NCBI RefSeq assembly: GCF_000275825.1
Contig: NZ_JH719942.1
Span: forward strand, 1,690,993-1,754,992
Source: Saprospira grandis DSM 2844
GTDB taxonomy: Bacteria > Bacteroidota > Bacteroidia > Chitinophagales > Saprospiraceae
Reading direction: 5' to 3'
Length of the DNA: 64,000 nucleotides
Shown: positions 43,871 to 52,904 of the stretch, piece by piece
Numbering within the stretch: position 1 is the stretch's first letter
How the letters are laid out: every line of letters begins with the position of its first letter
Program-made: the position numbers and the translations under genes
Notes under the pieces: model-generated
The model's database searches: none
What the model saw: the letters and a program-made list of their open reading frames with translations, nothing else
What the model was told of the DNA's origin: nothing

Positions 43871-44059
43871 ATAAAAAAGAGCAGCCCGCCAATGCGCACT
43901 GCTCTCCAAGAATTTCTACCTATTGCTGTCCATTTCCTTCTCTATACTTAGATCCTATCTAATAGAAGGAGGGTTTTGATGGGGCTTTTAATGGTTTTTT
44001 AGTGGTTTTAATGTTTGTTTTGTTTTGGTTAGTACCATGGGTCTGTCTCGAAAGAGCAG

Positions 44060-44085
44060 GCCTATGGCTGTTTGTAGCCATAGGC
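44060..44085 (-). terminator. Hairpin after the Omp28-like gene
   Basis: 10-bp perfect stem AGCCATAGGC with its complement; no T-run on the minus strand. Weak terminator or mRNA end structure. Confidence 0.45.
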
Positions 44086-44097
44086 TAATTTTATGTA

Positions 44098-45882
44098 CTA
44101 GGGCTGCTGAATCAAAAGCATTTTGCTAAATTGAGCATTGGCCGTTCGCAAAACTAACTGATAACTCCCATTCGGTAGATCGCTTAGTTCTAGTGGCAAA
44201 ATTTGATTGCCCCCAAAGAGATCAACGCTTTGGCTTGGGCGAGCTTTCTGGCCCAAAACATTATACACCTCTAGCTGAGCAGGCCCAGCCTCTTGGCTGT
44301 TGAGCTCCAATTGCAGAAAACCCGCAGAAGGATTAGGGAAAATTCTCCCCTCCAAAGCCAGTAGCCGCTCTACCGCAGTGGGCCCCATCTGCCAGCTAAA
44401 ACGCAGACCGCCCTGAGCGCCAAAATTACCACTGCTATCAATGCTCATCCCGCCAAGCTCAAGTACATAATACCCCAAACCATAACCACAGCAAATTCCA
44501 TCGCCAAAAGCATCCTGAATCATAAACTCATAGCAATGTCCCGATACAGCCTCAAAGTTTTGCTCAACACTAACAGTTGCCGCATCAATGCTATCCCCAT
44601 ACAAGATTAAACTATCTATGCTCAAATCTCGTAGCGACCAACTCACATCCTCCGGATAATTATCAAATACAATTCGCAATTGGCCCACCGCACTATCCGA
44701 TTGGAAAGTTGGCGCCTGACTAATCACATCATTGATATAGTCTACATTGGGGTTGGCCTGCCCATTAATCTGACTAATACTCAGCTCTATACTGTTGTTG
44801 GCCTGCAAAAAACCCGGAATATCCGCTAGCAAAACCCTTTGGCTGTAGCCCGGCGCCAAAGCAGACGACAAATACAGTTGCTGGCTAGCCGAACTTTGGC
44901 CCAAATTCAAATCATAACTAATCTCTAGACTGTCTATAGGCGTACTGCCCAAATTTTTTACCTCCAACTCATAACTCGCAGTCGTTCCACAAAGACTAAC
45001 AAAGGACTCGGCCCATTGCCCCATAACAATCTCCGTAGATAATGGATCGGGCGAGCTAAAGCTAGGCCGAATCTGCGCCGCATTCAAGGCAGCCCCCTGC
45101 TCCGATTCAGTCAATACTCCCAAAATGCGAACTTGAGAAAAATCTAAAGCCACTCCCTCAAAAGAATCTGGCAAATTCAACTGAAAACTATCTGCCCGAA
45201 AGCTGCTGGCCGAGGTTTGGCTAAGGGCCAAAATCGGCAACTCCATCCGCAAAACGTTCCGCTGCCAATATTCTCCAGCCGCATCGAGGTTGCTAGGATC
45301 CAAATCCGCCGCCCCAGCCTGGCTACTCAAAACGCTATCTTGCAAAATGTATAGCTGCACATAATTGGTATCTCTCGGACTATCCGCCGTATAGTAACTT
45401 TCTGCCACAATATTGAGCTCGCCAGTACTGAGGTCCAAATCAGCAGCCAAACCCAAATTGACCACCGCAGTCACCGTATCCAACTGGCTAAGCGCAGCCT
45501 CCCAATTGCCCAAACTAAGCGCCAAACTACCCGCAGATTGAGCCAAATTGCCCATGTTTTTACGGTTAATCATCGCCGCCGGCAACTGATTATAAGCCGC
45601 CAAACTCCCTAGGGCATCTGCCGTAGCATTCCGAAAATCAACTTGCCCATTCTGAGGCTGAGCAAAAGCCGATGTATGCAATTGACTATATACAAAGCGA
45701 TAATTTGGCTCCAAATTCCTAATTTCCACCAACTCTTCCGCACAATAATAACAATTTACCCCCGTAATGCCCTCTAGCAAATGGGTCTGCGGCTGAGCCG
45801 TCGTAGATACAATATTTTGGGCCGTAAGGACCGATGATGACAGCAGAAAAGCAGCTGCAAATAATTGATAGATTTTTGACAT
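44098..45882 (-). CDS. Omp28-like secreted protein with T9SS sorting tail
   Basis: 594 residues. Signal peptide (ending LTAQN); thioredoxin-like N-terminal domain with LLEGITGVNCYYCAEE, where the CxxC-type pair matches the Omp28/outer-membrane protein family of Bacteroidota; central beta-rich domains with a Cys-rich CCGYGLGYY stretch; C-terminal PNPSAGFLQLEL-type sorting domain (about 515-594) ending KMLLIQQP, indicating type IX export and surface attachment. The Cys pair may be structural or redox-active; I cannot tell. Confidence 0.83.
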   Translation of the reverse strand: MSKIYQLFAAAFLLSSSVLTAQNIVSTTAQPQTHLLEGITGVNCYYCAEELVEIRNLEPNYRFVYSQLHTSAFAQPQNGQVDFRNATADALGSLAAYNQLPAAMINRKNMGNLAQSAGSLALSLGNWEAALSQLDTVTAVVNLGLAADLDLSTGELNIVAESYYTADSPRDTNYVQLYILQDSVLSSQAGAADLDPSNLDAAGEYWQRNVLRMELPILALSQTSASSFRADSFQLNLPDSFEGVALDFSQVRILGVLTESEQGAALNAAQIRPSFSSPDPLSTEIVMGQWAESFVSLCGTTASYELEVKNLGSTPIDSLEISYDLNLGQSSASQQLYLSSALAPGYSQRVLLADIPGFLQANNSIELSISQINGQANPNVDYINDVISQAPTFQSDSAVGQLRIVFDNYPEDVSWSLRDLSIDSLILYGDSIDAATVSVEQNFEAVSGHCYEFMIQDAFGDGICCGYGLGYYVLELGGMSIDSSGNFGAQGGLRFSWQMGPTAVERLLALEGRIFPNPSAGFLQLELNSQEAGPAQLEVYNVLGQKARPSQSVDLFGGNQILPLELSDLPNGSYQLVLRTANAQFSKMLLIQQP

Positions 45883-46008
45883 TTAGCTTTTTTTAAAATG
45901 AAGTCGCAAAATATAGTTTTAAGGAGAAACAATTTCGCTTCTCTCCTATAGCTTTCTAAACAAACCCTAAAACAGAAGGGTTGGGCCCCTAGGAGACTTC
46001 TCTTTTTT

Positions 46009-46185
46009 CTTTTTTGGGGCTGCCCCGCCCTTTGGGCGGGTCGGGCTGTGTCGCAGCTCGCAGGTCTGCTCGGCCCTGCGCGGGCTGCGCCCGCTAGGTC
46101 TGGCCCTTCGGGCCACTGCTATCCATCCCTCAGCCGAGGCGCTGCGCGCCTTGCGGCGGCTTCGCCGCCTTGCTAGGACCAAAAA
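46009..46185 (+). repeat. Bracketing repeat R15 (type B, head left)
   Basis: Head GGGGCTGCCC, slot 1 GCCCTTTGGGC, GGGTCGGGCTGTG, core CTCGCAGGTCTGCTCGGCC, slot 2 GCGGGCTGCGCCCGC, tail TCCATCCCTCAGCC, two more G/C hairpins, terminus GCTAGGACC. It ends 5 bases before the nuclease gene's stop. Confidence 0.93.
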
Positions 46186-46189
46186 GCAA

Positions 46190-47284
46190 CTACAGACACT
46201 CACAATCCGAAATCACTGCCCGATGATCCGATATCGCCTCGGCCTGCAAACGATGATTATAGACCTTACAGCTTTTGGGCAATAAAATATAGTCGATCCG
46301 CAAGCCGGGCAAGCCCCCCGCATAACTGGCCCCCAAACCACTGCCCTGCTCTATAAAACTGTCTTTTCTTCCTTTGGCCAACAAACGATAGCTATAAGAA
46401 AGAGGCGTATCATTAAAATCGCCCAAAATAAAAACAGGATGCGGCGAAGCACTAGCATGCTTAACAATGGCTTGGGCCTGAATGCTTCTCAGCTCAAAGG
46501 CATTGCTCAACTTAGAGCCAATGCGATAATAAGTATCTTGGGTCTTCTTATCGTTTAAGGATTTTAGGTTCTCCTTTTTAAGGACCTCTCCCGCATCTTG
46601 GCCCAAACGGGTAGATTGCAAATGCACGGCATACAGCCTAAAGGTATCTTTTGGACCAATAATATCGGCGAAAATGGCCCCATTATGCGAGCCCTCAAAA
46701 CGTATTTGGCCCAAATTGATTAAGGGATAGCGGCTAAAAATGCCCAAGCTGCTTCCGCCTCCCAAATGCTGATAAGACAGGCCCATTTGAAGCAAACTAT
46801 CCTTAAACCGCTGCGTAGAAGCCACTCCCCTACCCGAACACTCCTGAGCCGCCAAAATATGCGGGTTCTCCTTTCGGAGATAAGCCAAAAAGCGATTTTG
46901 TTCCCGCAGCAAATCTGCCTCTTTTCGATATAAGCCCGTATTAAAATAACGCATATTATAGCTCATCAGCCGAAAGCCAGCGGGCGCAGCCCGCTGGGCC
47001 GAAAAGCGCAGCCCATAGGTCTGTGAGAAATAAGGAAAACCCAGCAACATGCAAATGGCGGGTAAATAAAACAGCCGCTTTCGCCGAAAAAGCCAAAAGA
47101 GCGCCCAGACAAAATTGGCCAAGAGCAAAAAAGGAAACCCCAAGGCCAAAATAGCCAAATAACTATTGCTAGTAGGGGGAATAATTGGGGCCAAATAAGA
47201 AAGCAAAAGCAGCAAACTAAAAGGCAAATTTAGTAAAAATAAAAGCCGGACCGACAAGGCCCGCAAATAGCGAACGATTTTCAT
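46190..47284 (-). CDS. Membrane-anchored endonuclease/exonuclease/phosphatase family protein
   Basis: 364 residues. Three hydrophobic helices (about 10-100), then an EEP domain: RLMSYNMRYF, AAQECSG (metal Glu), FILGDFNDTP (Asp/Asn) and ISDHRAVI (His) near the end. The anchor and phylum context point to a periplasmic phosphodiesterase-like enzyme, not a repair nuclease such as ExoIII. Alone between R15 and R16. An AT-rich 200-base gap upstream. Confidence 0.85.
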   Translation of the reverse strand: MKIVRYLRALSVRLLFLLNLPFSLLLLLSYLAPIIPPTSNSYLAILALGFPFLLLANFVWALFWLFRRKRLFYLPAICMLLGFPYFSQTYGLRFSAQRAAPAGFRLMSYNMRYFNTGLYRKEADLLREQNRFLAYLRKENPHILAAQECSGRGVASTQRFKDSLLQMGLSYQHLGGGSSLGIFSRYPLINLGQIRFEGSHNGAIFADIIGPKDTFRLYAVHLQSTRLGQDAGEVLKKENLKSLNDKKTQDTYYRIGSKLSNAFELRSIQAQAIVKHASASPHPVFILGDFNDTPLSYSYRLLAKGRKDSFIEQGSGLGASYAGGLPGLRIDYILLPKSCKVYNHRLQAEAISDHRAVISDCECL

Positions 47285-47482
47285 CCTATAGAAATATCAA
47301 AGAGATCATAACAAACTTTTTCAATGCTAAACTAAGGGTCTACTTAGCTTATTTGTGACCACTATTTAAAATTGGCCAAACAGAAAAAAGAGAAGAATCT
47401 TGAAACATAGAGAGATAAAGTTTTGAGGAAGAGAGAGAAGTTTTTGAAAAAGCCTATCTTTGCCCCCGAAAAGCAAAAGGAA
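47285..47482. other. Intergenic region between EEP nuclease and R16
   Basis: No gene. A TATCTTTG box lies at 47455-47462, pointing toward gltX; if used, R16 would be inside the gltX leader RNA. Confidence 0.35.
47455..47462 (+). promoter_or_regulatory. Candidate -7 box (TATCTTTG) upstream of R16 and gltX
   Basis: Exact TAnnTTTG; I find no TTTG at the right spacing, so evidence is limited to one box. Confidence 0.35.
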
Positions 47483-47632
47483 CGGCCCTAGCTGGCGCAG
47501 CCAGCAACGGCCTAGCGATGGAAGGCAGTGGCCGAAGGCCAGACCTAGGCGGCAAAGCCGCCGCAGGGCCGAGCGAACAGCGAGCTGCCGAACGTAGCGC
47601 CGACGACCGAAGGGAGGCGGAGGCCCCAAAAC
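47483..47632 (-). repeat. Bracketing repeat R16 (type A, head right)
   Basis: GGCCTAGCGATGG, slot 2 GGCGGCAAAGCCGCC, GGGCCGAGCGAACAGCGAGC, part of module D (CGACGACCGAAGGGAG) and head GAGGCCCC. It is 39 bases from the gltX start. Confidence 0.9.
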
Positions 47633-47670
47633 AATAGTCTTTTCAGATTTAGCAAAATAGTAAAAAAGCC

Positions 47671-49206
47671 ATGATGTCTCAGCAAGTACGACTGCGTTTT
47701 GCACCTAGTCCCACCGGAGCCCTACATATTGGGGGTGTGCGTACCGCCTTATACAATTATCTCTTTGCCAAAAAAATGGGTGGAACCTTCATTTTGCGGA
47801 TTGAGGACACCGACCGCAAGCGTTTTGTGGCCGAAGCTGAAAGCTACATCAATGAAGCCTTAGCTTGGTTGGGTTTGACGCCTGATGAGGGAGTTGTAGA
47901 AGGGGGAGAATATGGTCCATATCGCCAATCTGACCGCAAAGCGATTTATGCAAAATATGCGCAGCAGTTATTGGATAGCGGCTATGCCTATTATGCCTTT
48001 GATACGGCAGAGGAGCTAGATGCGATTCGCAAAGAAGAGCCAAATTTTAAATACGGGGCTGAAAGTCGGATGAAACTGCGCAACTCTTTGACGCTAGGGC
48101 AAGAAGAAGTGGATCAGCTTGTGGCTAGTGGCGACTATGTTGTTCGGATTTTGTTGCCGGCGGAGGAAGAAATTGTTTTTGAAGATATGATTCGGGGCGT
48201 TGTGCGTTACAACAGCCGCGACATGGACGATAAAGTCTTGTATAAAGGCAGCGAGCAAATGCCCACCTATCATTTGGCCAACATAGTGGATGATTACTTG
48301 ATGAAAATCAGCCATGTGGTTCGGGGAGAAGAGTGGTTGCCCAGCACGCCCTTGCATGTTATGCTCTATCGTTATTTGGGTTGGGAGGAGAGTCGCCCGG
48401 CCTTTGCGCATCTTCCGCTCATTCTAAAGCCCAAGGGCAATGGAAAGCTGAGCAAGCGGGATGCGGCAAAATTTGAGATGCCTGTATTTCCCCTTGACTT
48501 TGAGCAAGAGGGCCAAGAAAAAATCAATGGCTTTAGAGAGTGGGGTTTTGCGCCTGCTCCTGTGCTCAACTTTTTGGCCTTATTGGGTTGGCACCCTGAG
48601 GGAGACCGCGAGATGTTCAGTTTAGAAGAGCTAGTAGAAGCCTTTGACATTGAGAAAGTCAGCAAAAGCGGAGCTCGTTTTGATTTTGAGAAAGCTCGTT
48701 GGTTTAGCCAGCAATACCTAATGGCTACAGAAAATAAAGTCCTTGCCGAAGCGCTGCAAAAAACGCTATCGGCCCAAGGGAAAGACTACAGTCTAGCTTA
48801 TTTGGAGGCTGTAGCGGGCATGCTCAAAGAGCGGGTGCATTTTCTTAGTGAAATGCCTGTAGTGGGGCAATACTTTTTTGCTGCTCCCAACTATGAGGAC
48901 ACCTTAGCCAATGAGGCTAAAAACCTCAAGAAAAAGGTCCTTAAGAAATGGACGGCAGAGCGGGCCGAGTTATTTAGCCAATTGCCCGAGCTGCTTAGAG
49001 GCTCAGATGCGGCTACAATCAAAACGGCAATTACGGCTTTCATGGAAGCCAACAGTCTAGGGTTTGGCGATCTGCTGCCCTTCCTTCGTTTTGCCCTATC
49101 GGGAACGATGAAAGGCCCAGACGTATTTGAAATGGCGGCCCTATTAGGCGCCGAAGAAAACAAAAATCGCATTCAGGCCTTTATGGCATTTTGCAAGGCC
49201 CAATAA
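47671..49206 (+). CDS. gltX: Glutamate--tRNA ligase
   Basis: 511 residues, class I enzyme. HIGH-type motif ALHIGGVRTALYNYLF (about 16-31) and KMSKS-type GKLSKRDA (about 257-264). It charges tRNA-Glu. Two ATG codons lie in a row (47671 and 47674). Repeat R16 lies directly upstream, so its mRNA leader may contain the repeat. A strong terminator follows the stop. Confidence 0.95.
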   Translation: MMSQQVRLRFAPSPTGALHIGGVRTALYNYLFAKKMGGTFILRIEDTDRKRFVAEAESYINEALAWLGLTPDEGVVEGGEYGPYRQSDRKAIYAKYAQQLLDSGYAYYAFDTAEELDAIRKEEPNFKYGAESRMKLRNSLTLGQEEVDQLVASGDYVVRILLPAEEEIVFEDMIRGVVRYNSRDMDDKVLYKGSEQMPTYHLANIVDDYLMKISHVVRGEEWLPSTPLHVMLYRYLGWEESRPAFAHLPLILKPKGNGKLSKRDAAKFEMPVFPLDFEQEGQEKINGFREWGFAPAPVLNFLALLGWHPEGDREMFSLEELVEAFDIEKVSKSGARFDFEKARWFSQQYLMATENKVLAEALQKTLSAQGKDYSLAYLEAVAGMLKERVHFLSEMPVVGQYFFAAPNYEDTLANEAKNLKKKVLKKWTAERAELFSQLPELLRGSDAATIKTAITAFMEANSLGFGDLLPFLRFALSGTMKGPDVFEMAALLGAEENKNRIQAFMAFCKAQ

Positions 49207-49210
49207 GAGA

Positions 49211-49245
49211 AAGGCGTTAGCTGCATGCAGCTAGCGCCTTTTTTG
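49211..49245 (+). terminator. Intrinsic terminator of gltX
   Basis: AAGGCG(T)TAGCTGCATGCAGCTAGCGCCTT hairpin (near-palindromic) followed by a T-run. Confidence 0.9.
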
Positions 49246-49340
49246 TAAACAGAAGATTAAGCTTAATACCTTAAAAAGAAACAAAATTTTTAATTGCAAA
49301 ACTGGCAGTTATAACTTAAAAGCATTAAATTTCGCAAAAG

Positions 49341-49404
49341 TTAAAGGAGTATATACTGTTAAAAGCAAAAAAATGCGGTAAAAACCTAACTTTTACTCCT
49401 TTAA
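49341..49404. promoter_or_regulatory. 11-bp inverted repeat upstream of the DksA-like gene
   Basis: TTAAAGGAGTA at 49341 and TACTCCTTTAA at 49394, 42 bases apart, in an otherwise gene-free AT-rich region. Possible operator for a dimeric regulator or a long mRNA hairpin. Confidence 0.4.
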
Positions 49405-49502
49405 TAGCGTATTAGTTAAACTTTTGGGACTTAATGTAAGTTAAGAACCCGATCCCCCAAACTATCCCATATCCCAAATTTACGTTATTAAATCCTGCGC
49501 TT

Positions 49503-49919
49503 ATGAGTAAACAAGAAAATGTAGCCAAGAATCGCTATAGTGATGAGGACCTTGCTGAATTTAAGGTGGTCATTGAAAAAAAGCTCGAGGAAGCTAAGCA
49601 GCAACTCGAGGAGCTGAAAGTTCAGTTAACTGAACTCAACAACAGCGGCGATGAAAACCGAGCGGGCACCTTTGACGATGGCGCCTCGAATTGGCAAAGA
49701 GAGCATCTCAATAAGTTGGCGGCTAGACAGCAACGTTTTGTTCGCGACTTAGAGCATGCGCTCATCCGCATCAACAGCAAAACCTATGGTGTTTGTACCA
49801 TTACGGGCAAACTCATTAGTAAAGAGCGTTTGGCGCTAGTGCCTCATGCGACCAAAACGGTAGAGGGCAAGCAAAAAGAAAAAGGCGACAAGCCCCGCAA
49901 GGTGATTCGCCGCTCTTAA
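49503..49919 (+). CDS. TraR/DksA-family protein with degenerate zinc finger
   Basis: 138 residues. A coiled-coil N-terminal half (about 15-55), FDDGASNWQREHLNKL with the acidic tip position, then YGVCTITGKLISKERLALVPHAT where DksA has its zinc finger. Only one of the four zinc Cys (in GVC) remains, as is usual for the Bacteroidota branch I know. It may bind RNA polymerase's secondary channel and modulate transcription with ppGpp. A strong terminator closes the gene; an inverted repeat lies upstream. Confidence 0.88.
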   Translation: MSKQENVAKNRYSDEDLAEFKVVIEKKLEEAKQQLEELKVQLTELNNSGDENRAGTFDDGASNWQREHLNKLAARQQRFVRDLEHALIRINSKTYGVCTITGKLISKERLALVPHATKTVEGKQKEKGDKPRKVIRRS

Positions 49920-49941
49920 TAGCCGTTTTGTTTTGACTATT

Positions 49942-49978
49942 GCGCTAGTTTTCTTGAAAAAGGAACTAGCGCTTTTTT
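49942..49978 (+). terminator. Intrinsic terminator of the DksA-like gene
   Basis: GCGCTAGTT and AACTAGCGC around a 13-base loop, then six T. Confidence 0.92.
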
Positions 49979-50005
49979 ATTTCCTATTGTTTGCTTTGAA
50001 AAGCG

Positions 50006-50013
50006 TAAATTTG
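50006..50013 (+). promoter_or_regulatory. Candidate -7 box (TAAATTTG) for the TPR gene
   Basis: Exact TAnnTTTG about 50 bases before the ATG; TTG at 49987 is 16 bases upstream, slightly short. Confidence 0.4.
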
Positions 50014-50061
50014 TCCTCCTAATGCAAATAAAGGCCTTTAGCCTTTTTTAAACTATTCTAT

Positions 50062-51318
50062 ATGTCCATCTGGAGCCGCCTTAGCCAAGACGAACGTCTA
50101 TATGCTCAGGCCCTACTGCAAGACCAAAGCGCCCCCTGGCCCAGCAGCCAAAGTCCTTACTTTATGGCTTTTACGGCCCTTTATAAATTGAGCCATGAAG
50201 AAGAAGAGCAAATTGAAGAGCTGCTTCACAACTCTGCCGAAGCTCAACTCTACTGGCAAGCCCTTGCCTTTTTTGAGCAAGAGCTAAACGACAACGAGCA
50301 GCTCTTGTCTCTCTTTGAGCGCTTTATGCAAAATCAAGAGCTCTTTACCCCCTTTTTTCAAGAGCTGCCCAACTTTCGCAAACAGCTGGTCCAAAAAGCC
50401 CAAGCGCTTTTTCTGCTCCTCAAGCAGCCCGACCTTGCCGAGGAACTCTTGCAATTACTGGGCGCTCAACTCTATGAAAATGAAACGGCAGTTCTGCTTC
50501 AGGCCAAACGCTATGCGCAAATAGAAAGTGACGAACAAGCCCTAGAATGCTATGAAGAGGGCCTCAAGCATTTTCCTAAGTCATTGCTGCTCTGGAGAAA
50601 CCTGGCCCAATTACAATATCAATTAGAAGATTATCAAGGCGCTATTGATAGCCTCAACCAATGCGTTGAAGAGTCTCCCTATGAGGCCGAATATTATGTG
50701 GCCCTGGCCCAAAATTATGCGCAATCGGGAGAAAAAGAACGCGCCAAGCAGTTTATCGATATTGCTATCTCTATGCAGCCCCAAAATGAAGCAGCCCATT
50801 TTCTAATGGCCCAAATGGCCCTAGAAAAAGAAGAGGTCCAAAATGCCATGCAACTCCTTAGCCCCCAAAATTGGGAGTCGCCCCTCCTATTAGCCGAAAA
50901 GGCAAGGATCGTCTGGCAATATCTTGGCGACCCCCAACTGGCCAAAGACTATTTTCAAGGCGCCTGGGATAATGGACTAAACGCCGAACAACATATTCTC
51001 TATTTTGCCCAACTCCTAGCCGACGAACTGCAAACCCTGCCCCAAGCCATAGAATTACTCCAAAAAGGCCAAAAACGCCTCCTCTATGCCCCAAAACTCC
51101 GCCTACAAGAGTATATCTATCGCCTAGATTGGGAGGAAAGCCCCAGCGAACGCCTCTTCCAACTAGAAGAAGAAATCGAAAGACTCAATCCCCCCTCCGA
51201 TCATGAACATCTAGATGATATGGATGAACATTTTCTAGATTATTATAATCATCCAGAAGATTTTGAGGAAGATGATGATGACGACTTTTCTGCCGGTGGC
51301 GCCGCTAGCGATTTTTAA
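50062..51318 (+). CDS. Tetratricopeptide-repeat protein with acidic tail
   Basis: 418 residues, no signal peptide, so cytoplasmic. TPR helix pairs from about 30 to 370; clear units include ALECYEEGLKHFPKSLLLWR, NLAQLQYQLEDYQGAIDSL and YYVALAQNYAQSGEKERAK. The tail is strongly acidic (a run of Asp/Glu near 402-410). Acts as a protein-protein scaffold; partner unknown. Confidence 0.83.
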   Translation: MSIWSRLSQDERLYAQALLQDQSAPWPSSQSPYFMAFTALYKLSHEEEEQIEELLHNSAEAQLYWQALAFFEQELNDNEQLLSLFERFMQNQELFTPFFQELPNFRKQLVQKAQALFLLLKQPDLAEELLQLLGAQLYENETAVLLQAKRYAQIESDEQALECYEEGLKHFPKSLLLWRNLAQLQYQLEDYQGAIDSLNQCVEESPYEAEYYVALAQNYAQSGEKERAKQFIDIAISMQPQNEAAHFLMAQMALEKEEVQNAMQLLSPQNWESPLLLAEKARIVWQYLGDPQLAKDYFQGAWDNGLNAEQHILYFAQLLADELQTLPQAIELLQKGQKRLLYAPKLRLQEYIYRLDWEESPSERLFQLEEEIERLNPPSDHEHLDDMDEHFLDYYNHPEDFEEDDDDDFSAGGAASDF

Positions 51319-51412
51319 AAATCTGTTAATTTTTTAAGCTTTGTCCATCAATCACTAGTTCTTTTCAAGAAAAACTGTTTATTAGTGACAATTAGGACGC
51401 CCAAAATGCTTT

Positions 51413-51838
51413 ATGCAGTTTAATATCCATATCTATTCGCTCTTTTTCAGTTGCCTGCTGCTACTTGCACACAACTGTAGCCCTCATGCTCATGATGAAG
51501 CTGAGGAAGGGCAAACTATGGATTGGCTCCACCTCCTTTTTGAGGGCCATAGTAGCCTAGCACACGGACAAGAAGAGGCCTTTCAGTTTGTAGAGCAGTC
51601 TGAAGAGGAAGATGTAGAACAGACGCTCAGCAAAGAAACAGCCACTAAAAAACAAGCCCCAAAGCAGCTATCCTATCAACAACTGCTTTTTGTCGCTCCC
51701 GCTGCCCTAGAACAGGCCCTCTTAGCCAAGTTTTTGGCCCAATTGCAGCCCAAAACTGCTATTTTTAAGGATAAAAGCGCTCTAATGCGCCTGCTCGCTA
51801 GCACTCAAGCTGGCCGAGCTCCCCCTATTTATGGATAG
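51413..51838 (+). CDS. Small secreted His/Glu-rich protein
   Basis: 141 residues. Hydrophobic leader with a possible lipobox (HNC at about 22), followed by a His- and Glu-rich stretch (SPHAHDEAEEG) and a weak helical C-terminal part ending RAPPIYG. The His cluster could bind metal. Small His-rich secreted proteins often accompany Cus/Czc efflux genes in this phylum, and a CusA-type pump lies 4 kb downstream, but with other genes between. Not a recognised family. Confidence 0.6.
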   Translation: MQFNIHIYSLFFSCLLLLAHNCSPHAHDEAEEGQTMDWLHLLFEGHSSLAHGQEEAFQFVEQSEEEDVEQTLSKETATKKQAPKQLSYQQLLFVAPAALEQALLAKFLAQLQPKTAIFKDKSALMRLLASTQAGRAPPIYG

Positions 51839-51908
51839 GTAAAGCCTGTAGCCCTGCAATGGGGCCCTTATCAGCCTTTGCCAGGCCTATTTCTTTAGGT
51901 CTAGATCG

Positions 51909-51942
51909 CCGCTACTGTAAATGAACAGCTAGCGGGTTTTTT
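51909..51942 (+). terminator. Intrinsic terminator of the His-rich gene
   Basis: CCGCTACTGT pairs with ACAG(C)TAGCGG (one bulge), then six T. Confidence 0.85.
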
Positions 51943-52037
51943 ATGCCCTAAATGCTCGAACCTAAGCCTTTAGGCCCGTTTTCACGTACTTATTATAGTA
52001 CGCCCCAATTCATTTTCTTATCCATAAATATATTTCT

Positions 52038-52451
52038 ATGCAACGTAAAGAGTTTTTGAAAACCCTAGGCGCTGGCGCCCTTTTCGCCCTTACCGCTGGC
52101 TGCTTTGGCGGCTGTAGCAAAGATGATGAAGACTTTGCCCCTACCGAAAATGTAGATTTCACCATCGACCTTTCCGATCCCACTTATGACAACCTCCAAC
52201 AAAATGGCGGCTATATTATCAAAGATCGTGTGGTGGTGGCCAAGGACAATAACGGCAATTATGTGGCCGCTACCCAACGCTGTAGCCATGAGGGCACCTA
52301 CGAAATTGTCTTGCGCAATAATGAGTGGTTCTGTACCGATCATAGCGCCCGATTCGACCTCTCTGGCCAAGGACTAAACAGTGAGGGTAGCCGCAATCTC
52401 ACGATTTATCAAACCGAACTCAACGGACAAATGCTCCGGGTGTTCTCTTAA
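52038..52451 (+). CDS. Rieske 2Fe-2S lipoprotein
   Basis: 137 residues. N-terminus QRKEFLKTLGAGALFALTAGC looks like a lipoprotein leader with a possible Tat-like RK start. Rieske cluster ligands: Cys82 and His84 (RCSHEG) and Cys99 with His102 (FCTDHSARFD). An electron carrier outside the cytoplasm. It is first in a run of redox genes (thioredoxin, ApbE, DUF4266, DUF3570), 12 bases from the thioredoxin gene. Confidence 0.9.
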   Translation: MQRKEFLKTLGAGALFALTAGCFGGCSKDDEDFAPTENVDFTIDLSDPTYDNLQQNGGYIIKDRVVVAKDNNGNYVAATQRCSHEGTYEIVLRNNEWFCTDHSARFDLSGQGLNSEGSRNLTIYQTELNGQMLRVFS

Positions 52452-52463
52452 ATCCCCCCCCCA

Positions 52464-52889
52464 ATGAAGTATCTATTTGTTTGCCTCGCCCTGCTGTTTG
52501 CAAGCAGTAGCTGGGCCCAAGAATTAAAGCGTTTCGAGCAAGCCAAAGCCAAAGAACAACCCATTTTATTGGTCTTTTCTGGCTCCGATTGGTGCGCCCC
52601 CTGCAAACGCCTACACAAAGAGGTCCTCAGCCAAAAGACCTTTCTCCAACTCGCCAATAAGGAGTTTACTTACCTTTATCTCGACTTCCCGGTCCGCCGA
52701 AAAAATAAAAAATTACAGGGCAAGGAGGTCCGTGCCGAAAATGAGGCCCTAGCCGAAAAGTACAACCCCTTTGCGCAGTTTCCTACCGTGGTCCTGCTCT
52801 CCGCTCAAGGCAATGTTTTGGGCGAAATTAAGTACCATCATGAAGGCCCCGATTTCTTTATCGAGGAACTAAAGAAGTTACTGCCCTAA
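52464..52889 (+). CDS. Secreted thioredoxin-family protein
   Basis: 141 residues. Signal peptide (ending SSWAQ), SGSDWCAPCKRLHKEV with the redox pair Cys44/Cys47, and the cis-Pro of FAQFPTVVLLS. It probably reduces or forms disulphides in the periplasm. Gene order Rieske-thioredoxin-ApbE-DUF4266-DUF3570 suggests it serves this redox module. Repeat R17 lies between it and apbE. Confidence 0.9.
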   Translation: MKYLFVCLALLFASSSWAQELKRFEQAKAKEQPILLVFSGSDWCAPCKRLHKEVLSQKTFLQLANKEFTYLYLDFPVRRKNKKLQGKEVRAENEALAEKYNPFAQFPTVVLLSAQGNVLGEIKYHHEGPDFFIEELKKLLP

Positions 52890-52904
52890 GTTTTCTATCC
52901 TGCT

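Noticed and set aside
43871-44097. tRNA or other RNA gene
   Set aside because: Only weak hairpins seen; no cloverleaf or conserved loop sequences. No tRNA or rRNA gene is evident anywhere in the window.
51839-51960. Possible cobalamin-type riboswitch (GCCGCTACTGTAA next to GCCAGGCC)
   Set aside because: The blocks are in the wrong order and the GCCGCTACTGT part is the stem of an intrinsic terminator.
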